The notes under the pieces were generated by a model. The model had not been told where the DNA came from. It did no database searches and worked only from the letters and a program-made list of their open reading frames with translations. A DNA stretch of 17,379 nt from Hungatella sp. UBA3147 (GTDB lineage Bacteria; Bacillota; Clostridia; Lachnospirales; Lachnospiraceae): assembly GCA_002365025.1 (NCBI GenBank), contig DEYX01000301.1, positions 1,248 to 18,626 on the forward strand, given 5' to 3'. A program made the translations under genes and the position numbers. Of this stretch, positions 13,347 to 17,379 are shown one piece after another (within the stretch, counting starts at the first letter, position 1; each line of letters begins with the position of its first letter).

Positions 13347-15659
13347 ATGGTGGATAAGACAATCACAATGCCAGTTATCGCCCTGCGAGGCATGACTGTT
13401 CTTCCCAAAATGATGCTGCATTTTGATATCAGCCGGACAAAATCCATTGCAGCTGTGGAGAAGGCAATGGTGGGAGATCAGAAAGTATGTCTGGTTACCC
13501 AGAAGAATTCTGAGGAAGCTGACCCTGGAATAGAAGATTTGTATCAGATCGGTACAGTAGCTCTCATCAAGCAGCTTGTAAAGCTTCCGAATAATGTGAT
13601 TCGTGTTATGGTGGAAGGTATGGAGCGGGCAGAGCTTATAACTCTTGACAGCGAGGAGCCCATGCTCATAGGCGAAGTTGAGAAGGCTCTGGAAGCAGAT
13701 GATTCCATTGATTATATTACAAGAGAGGCTATGATTCAGATCATTCATGAAAAGCTGGAGGAATACGGCAGGGAGAATCCCAGGGTTGCTAAGGAGGTAC
13801 TTCCGGGTCTTATGGTGCTTAATGACCTTGGCGGGCTTTTGGACCAGATTGCCGTACAGCTTTCCTGGGATTACCGGGTGCGCCAGCAGGTGCTTGAAAG
13901 CGCTCTTTTGGAGGACCGGTATGCGCTGGTTTTAAATCAGCTGATGACAGAGATCGAGGTCACAAAGGTAAAACGGGAATTACAGTCCCACGTTAAGGAA
14001 CGGATCGACAAGAACCAGAAGGATTATATCTTAAGGGAGCAGCTCAAGGTGATCCGTGAGGAGCTTGGCGAGGACAACCCTTTGTCCGATTCCGACGAAT
14101 ACTTAAAGAAGCTGAAGGCATTAAAGGCTGATAAGGGGACCAAGGATAAGATACAGAAGGAGATTGAACGCTTTAAGGCGATGCCTGGAGGAAGTCAGGA
14201 AGCCAATGTGGTCCGTATGTACCTTGAAACGGTTCTGGATCTTCCGTGGAAGAAGCTGTCAAAGGATGATAACAGCATCGCCCATGCAGAGGAGATCTTA
14301 AATGAGGATCATTATGGCCTTGAGAAGGTAAAGGAGCGGATTCTGGAATATTTAGCGGTCCGCGTCCTTACAAAAAAAGGATCCAGCCCTATCATCTGTC
14401 TGGTAGGACCTCCTGGAACAGGAAAAACTTCCATTGCCAGATCCGTGGCAAAGGCGTTGAATAAGGAGTATGTAAGGATCAGCCTGGGGGGAATCCGGGA
14501 TGAAGCAGAGATCCGCGGACACCGGAAAACCTACGTAGGAGCCATGCCTGGCAGGATTGTAGAGGCTTTAAGGCAATCCGGAGTCAGCAATCCCTTAATG
14601 CTTCTTGATGAGATCGATAAGGTCAGCAGGGATTATAAGGGTGATACTTCTTCCGCCCTTTTAGAGGTGCTGGACAGCGAACAGAATATAAAATTCCGGG
14701 ATCATTATGTAGAGATTCCCATTGATTTGTCCAATGTGCTGTTTCTGGCAACGGCCAATACCACAACCACCATACCGGGGCCGCTTCTTGACCGTATGGA
14801 AGTAATTGAAGTATATAGCTATACGGAGAATGAAAAATTCCATATTGCAAAGAATTACTTAGTAAGAAAGCAGCGGGAAAAGAATGGTCTTAAGCCAGGT
14901 CAGGTAACCATATCGGACGAGGCTCTTGAAAAGATCATTCACCATTACACCAGAGAGGCCGGAGTCAGGAATTTAGAAAGGCGGATCGGAGCTGTATTCA
15001 GAAAAGCTGCAAGAGAATTCCTGGAAGATGGGAAAAAGGCCATAGAGATAAATTCAAACGACCTGGAGAAGTATTTAGGCAAGGAAAAAGTACTCTTTGA
15101 GGATGTAAACGAGGAAGACCAGGTAGGAATCGTAAGAGGTCTTGCATGGACCAGCGTCGGCGGCAACACCCTTCAAATCGAAGTCAATGTCATGCCAGGA
15201 AAGGGAAGCCTTCAGATGACCGGACAAATGGGCGATGTCATGAAGGAATCCGCCCAGACTGCTTTAAGCTATGTCAGATCGGTATGTCCGGAATATAAGG
15301 TTAAGGATGATTATTTTGAAAAGCACGATATCCACCTTCACATTCCGGAAGGGGCCGTACCAAAGGATGGCCCATCGGCAGGAATCACCATGGCGACGGC
15401 TATGCTGTCTGCGGTCACTAAGCAGAAGGTAAATGCCAAGGTGGCTATGACAGGAGAGATTACGCTTCGCGGCCGTGTTCTGCCTATCGGTGGCCTTAAG
15501 GAAAAAATTCTGGCTGCCCGTATGGCCCATGTGGAGAAAGTTCTGGTTCCTGACAGGAACCGCCCGGATATTGCAGAACTGTCAGAGGAAATCATAGGAA
15601 ATCTGGACATCATATATGTGAAGAACATGCCGGAGGTTTTAAAAGAAGCTTTCATCTAG
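13347..15659 (+). CDS. lon: Lon, ATP-dependent protease La
   Basis: This 770-residue cytoplasmic protease degrades damaged and short-lived regulatory proteins. Domains in order are: an N-terminal substrate-binding region (about 7-200, opening MPVIALRGMTVLP), a coiled helical linker (about 205-300), an AAA+ module with Walker A GPPGTGKT (354-361) and Walker B LMLLDEID (417-424), and a C-terminal protease domain. The protease domain has the Ser-Lys dyad: Ser677 in KDGPSAG and Lys720 in GGLKEK. Length and spacing match E. coli Lon (dyad 679/722). The start at 13347 has AAAGGAGAG at 13332-13340; an upstream in-frame start at 13290 would run through the terminator-like hairpin. It follows clpX by 78 bases and precedes engB by 52. 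Confidence 0.97.
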   Translation: MVDKTITMPVIALRGMTVLPKMMLHFDISRTKSIAAVEKAMVGDQKVCLVTQKNSEEADPGIEDLYQIGTVALIKQLVKLPNNVIRVMVEGMERAELITLDSEEPMLIGEVEKALEADDSIDYITREAMIQIIHEKLEEYGRENPRVAKEVLPGLMVLNDLGGLLDQIAVQLSWDYRVRQQVLESALLEDRYALVLNQLMTEIEVTKVKRELQSHVKERIDKNQKDYILREQLKVIREELGEDNPLSDSDEYLKKLKALKADKGTKDKIQKEIERFKAMPGGSQEANVVRMYLETVLDLPWKKLSKDDNSIAHAEEILNEDHYGLEKVKERILEYLAVRVLTKKGSSPIICLVGPPGTGKTSIARSVAKALNKEYVRISLGGIRDEAEIRGHRKTYVGAMPGRIVEALRQSGVSNPLMLLDEIDKVSRDYKGDTSSALLEVLDSEQNIKFRDHYVEIPIDLSNVLFLATANTTTTIPGPLLDRMEVIEVYSYTENEKFHIAKNYLVRKQREKNGLKPGQVTISDEALEKIIHHYTREAGVRNLERRIGAVFRKAAREFLEDGKKAIEINSNDLEKYLGKEKVLFEDVNEEDQVGIVRGLAWTSVGGNTLQIEVNVMPGKGSLQMTGQMGDVMKESAQTALSYVRSVCPEYKVKDDYFEKHDIHLHIPEGAVPKDGPSAGITMATAMLSAVTKQKVNAKVAMTGEITLRGRVLPIGGLKEKILAARMAHVEKVLVPDRNRPDIAELSEEIIGNLDIIYVKNMPEVLKEAFI

Positions 15660-15672
15660 GAATAGAAGCAAA

Positions 15673-15701
15673 GGTATGCCCAAAGAACATGGGCAGGAAA
15701 G
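15673..15701 (+). repeat. Shortened 5'-UTR hairpin repeat before engB
   Basis: GGTATGCCC (15673-15681) joins the two halves of the unit with the eight bases TCCCTTTA missing. The hairpin TGCCCA (15677-15682) with TGGGCA (15690-15695) has a nine-base-like A-rich loop as in the clpP copies, and is followed by the AGGAAAG tail (15695-15701). It ends directly at the engB ribosome binding site. The A/T tail between hairpin and AGGAAAG is also missing. Confidence 0.65.
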
Positions 15702-15711
15702 AGGAAACCAT

Positions 15712-16311
15712 ATGATCATTAAATCAGTAGAGCTGGAGACTGTGTGTGGAATAACCAGCAAGCTTCCGGAGAATACAAAACCGGAGTTTGCCTTTGCGGG
15801 CAAATCCAATGTGGGAAAATCTTCTCTCATAAATGCCCTGATGAACCGCAAATCCTTTGCCAGAACCTCGTCCCAGCCGGGGAAGACTCAGACCATTAAT
15901 TTTTACAACATTAATGATTCTTTGTACTATGTAGATCTTCCAGGCTACGGCTATGCTAAGGTATCCCTGGAAGTGAAGGCAAAGTGGGGGAAAATGATAG
16001 AAAACTATCTTCATAAGTCCTCCATGCTCCGGTGCGTATTTTTGCTGATCGATATCCGCCACGAACCATCGGAGAATGATAAGACCATGTATGATTGGGT
16101 CGTGCACAATGGCTATCATCCGATCATCATCGCCACCAAGCTGGACAAGATCAAGAGAAGCCAGGTGCAGAAATCGTTAAAAGTCCTTCGCACGGGGCTT
16201 GGGATCGGAAGCGATGTAACTGTGATTCCCTTTTCCGCTGAGACCAAGCAGGGCAGGGAAGAAATATGGGACTTAATTTCGGAATCCGTAAATAGTCTTG
16301 ACAAGGAGTAA
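15712..16311 (+). CDS. engB: Ribosome biogenesis GTP-binding protein EngB/YsxC
   Basis: This 199-residue essential-type GTPase takes part in maturation of the large ribosomal subunit. All G motifs are visible: G1 GKSNVGKSS (30-38), G2 around GKTQT (57-61), G3 DLPGYG (75-80), G4 TKLD (142-145) and G5 SAE (175-177). The length is typical (about 195-210). The ATG at 15712 gives the usual start (MIIKSVELE); an in-frame ATG at 15676 would add 12 residues encoded by the hairpin repeat. It follows lon, an arrangement shared by many Firmicutes, and its last codons overlap the -35 box of the next gene's promoter. Confidence 0.95.
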   Translation: MIIKSVELETVCGITSKLPENTKPEFAFAGKSNVGKSSLINALMNRKSFARTSSQPGKTQTINFYNINDSLYYVDLPGYGYAKVSLEVKAKWGKMIENYLHKSSMLRCVFLLIDIRHEPSENDKTMYDWVVHNGYHPIIIATKLDKIKRSQVQKSLKVLRTGLGIGSDVTVIPFSAETKQGREEIWDLISESVNSLDKE

Positions 16312-16326
16312 AAATCTTTTTATAAT
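16298..16326 (+). promoter_or_regulatory. Perfect consensus sigma-A promoter for the amino acid binding protein gene
   Basis: TTGACA (16298-16303), 17 bases, then TATAAT (16321-16326): both boxes and the spacing are exact consensus. The -35 lies inside the last codons of engB. Transcription would start near 16333, about 45 bases before the ATG at 16378. High basal activity is expected unless a repressor acts here. Confidence 0.85.
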
Positions 16327-16352
16327 GAACCTATTTATTACATAGAGTTCAT
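16325..16352 (+). promoter_or_regulatory. Dyad overlapping the -10 and start site: operator or engB terminator
   Basis: ATGAACCTAT (16325-16334) is complementary to ATAG-A-GTTCAT (16342-16352) with one bulged A and a seven-base loop TTATTAC; TTT follows. For transcripts arriving from engB it could fold as a weak terminator. For the promoter it overlaps the -10/+1 region and could be a repressor site. The two readings cannot be separated from sequence. Confidence 0.35.
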
Positions 16353-16377
16353 TTTGGAGGAAGAGGAGAAAACAGTT

Positions 16378-17253
16378 ATGAAAAAGAAAATGAGAAAAAT
16401 CGTATCAACTCTTATGGCAGCGACCCTGGCTGCATCCTTTCTGACTGCCTGCGGAGGCGGTAATGCCGCAACAGGCACGGGAGCGGGTAAGGAAACAGGA
16501 GATAACAAGGTATTAAAGGTTGCCATGGAGTGCAGCTACGCACCCTATAACTGGACCCAGCCGACAGATGCAGGCGGAGCCGTTCCAATTTCCGGAAGCT
16601 CTGATTATGCTTATGGCTATGACGTTATGATGGCAAAAAAGATAGCAGAGGAACTGGGCTATGGACTGGAGATCGTTAAGCTGGACTGGGATTCCCTTGT
16701 GCCTGCCGTTCAGTCCGGAAAGGTTGACTGTGTCATTGCCGGTCAGTCCATTACCGCAGAACGTATGCAGTCTGTTGATTTTACAGACCCTTACTACTTT
16801 GCGACCATTGTGACCCTGGTGAAAGCCGGAGGCAAGTATGAGAATGCAAAGAGTGTTGCTGATTTTGCCGGGGCAACTGCTACTTCCCAGTTAAATACCA
16901 TCTGGTATGATAACTGTCTGCCTCAGATTCCGGGTGCAGACATTCAGCCTGCCCAGGAATCCGCACCGGCCATGCTGGTATCTTTAAGCTCCGGAAGATG
17001 CGACCTGGTAGTCACAGACAAACCTACCGGTCAGGCAGCACTGGTTGCTTATCCTGACTTTAAGCTCCTTGATTTCACCGGAACAGAGGGTGAGTTTAAG
17101 GTATCTGATGAAGATGTGAACATTGGTATTTCCTTGAAGAAGGGCAATACAGAATTAAAGGATGCCGTAAACGGAGTACTTGCCAAAATGAGCAAGGACG
17201 ATTTTAATAAGATGATGGAAGAAGCAATTTCCGTTCAGCCATTATCTAAGTAA
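16378..17253 (+). CDS. Polar amino acid ABC transporter binding lipoprotein, family 3
   Basis: The 291-residue protein has a signal peptide with lipobox LTAC (Cys25) and a Gly/Thr-rich linker. Family 3 hallmarks follow: VAMECSYAPYNW (near 43-54), GYDVMMAKKIAEELGYGLEIV, DSLVPAVQSGKVDCVIAGQSITAERMQSVDFTDPYY, and the C-terminal GISLKKGNTELKDAVNGVLAKM. It would capture a polar amino acid outside the membrane and hand it to a permease, whose gene is expected just beyond the window. The start ATG 16378 has GAGGAG at 16363-16368; a TTG at 16354 stays in frame but would precede the signal peptide with an acidic stretch and is rejected. It has its own strong promoter and is likely a separate unit from engB. 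The amino acid is not identifiable. Confidence 0.9.
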   Translation: MKKKMRKIVSTLMAATLAASFLTACGGGNAATGTGAGKETGDNKVLKVAMECSYAPYNWTQPTDAGGAVPISGSSDYAYGYDVMMAKKIAEELGYGLEIVKLDWDSLVPAVQSGKVDCVIAGQSITAERMQSVDFTDPYYFATIVTLVKAGGKYENAKSVADFAGATATSQLNTIWYDNCLPQIPGADIQPAQESAPAMLVSLSSGRCDLVVTDKPTGQAALVAYPDFKLLDFTGTEGEFKVSDEDVNIGISLKKGNTELKDAVNGVLAKMSKDDFNKMMEEAISVQPLSK

Positions 17254-17287
17254 TCCATGTAACATACCTGAAAGCGTAGGTCGGATG

Positions 17288-17359
17288 CAGGAATGCAGGC
17301 ATTCCTGTGCCTGGCTCACTGCTTGCAGGAATAAAAATAGAATCAGGGCTTGCAGGCAC
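17288..17359 (+). repeat. Nested inverted repeats after the amino acid binding protein gene
   Basis: CAGGAATGC (17288-17296) and GCATTCCTG (17299-17307) form a near-perfect palindrome with a two-base centre. GTGCCTG (17307-17313) is complementary to CAGGCAC (17353-17359). GCTTGCAGG occurs twice (17321-17329 and 17348-17356). The region could be a transcript-end or intergenic hairpin that lets the binding protein be made in excess over a downstream permease, but no clear U-run follows in the window. Confidence 0.45.
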
Positions 17360-17379
17360 GGAACAAGAGTGTTCTTATT

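Overview
The window reads as chromosomal DNA of an anaerobic Firmicute, most likely a Lachnospiraceae (Clostridium cluster XIVa) species. The grounds are strong AGGAGG-type ribosome binding sites, Gram-positive style lipoprotein signals, the tig-clpP-clpX-lon-engB gene order, and moderate GC. The family assignment is inference from gene content; no 16S rRNA or tRNA lies in the window.

Layout. (1) 34-2621: the ATPase and permease of a galactose/methyl-galactoside-type ABC importer (mglA, mglC), entered just after where a binding-protein gene would be expected, closed by a long hairpin terminator. (2) 2819-3271, minus strand: a small CYTH triphosphatase gene with a long, structured leader. (3) 3539-9609: a tight four-gene operon of an MglB-like sugar-binding lipoprotein, a DJ-1/PfpI protein, a second solute-binding lipoprotein of another family, and a 992-residue membrane sensor with GGDEF and EAL domains. 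No permease or transport ATPase is in this operon, so the binding proteins may serve sensing. (4) 9723-16311: the protein quality-control block: trigger factor, ClpP, ClpX, Lon, and the ribosome-assembly GTPase EngB/YsxC. (5) 16378-17253: a polar amino acid binding lipoprotein with a perfect consensus sigma-A promoter lying inside the end of engB; its permease presumably follows outside the window.

Two things stand out. First, the 3539-9609 operon resembles in logic the known NspS-MbaA pair of Vibrio (a solute-binding protein controlling a GGDEF-EAL enzyme), but with sugar-type binding proteins; it is a candidate extracellular-nutrient-to-c-di-GMP module. Second, a family of short hairpin-forming repeats sits directly upstream of the ribosome binding site, in the same orientation, of four genes: mglA (tail only), clpP (two tandem units), clpX (two units plus a remnant) and engB (a shortened unit). 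This looks like a dispersed 5'-UTR element that may link expression of these genes.
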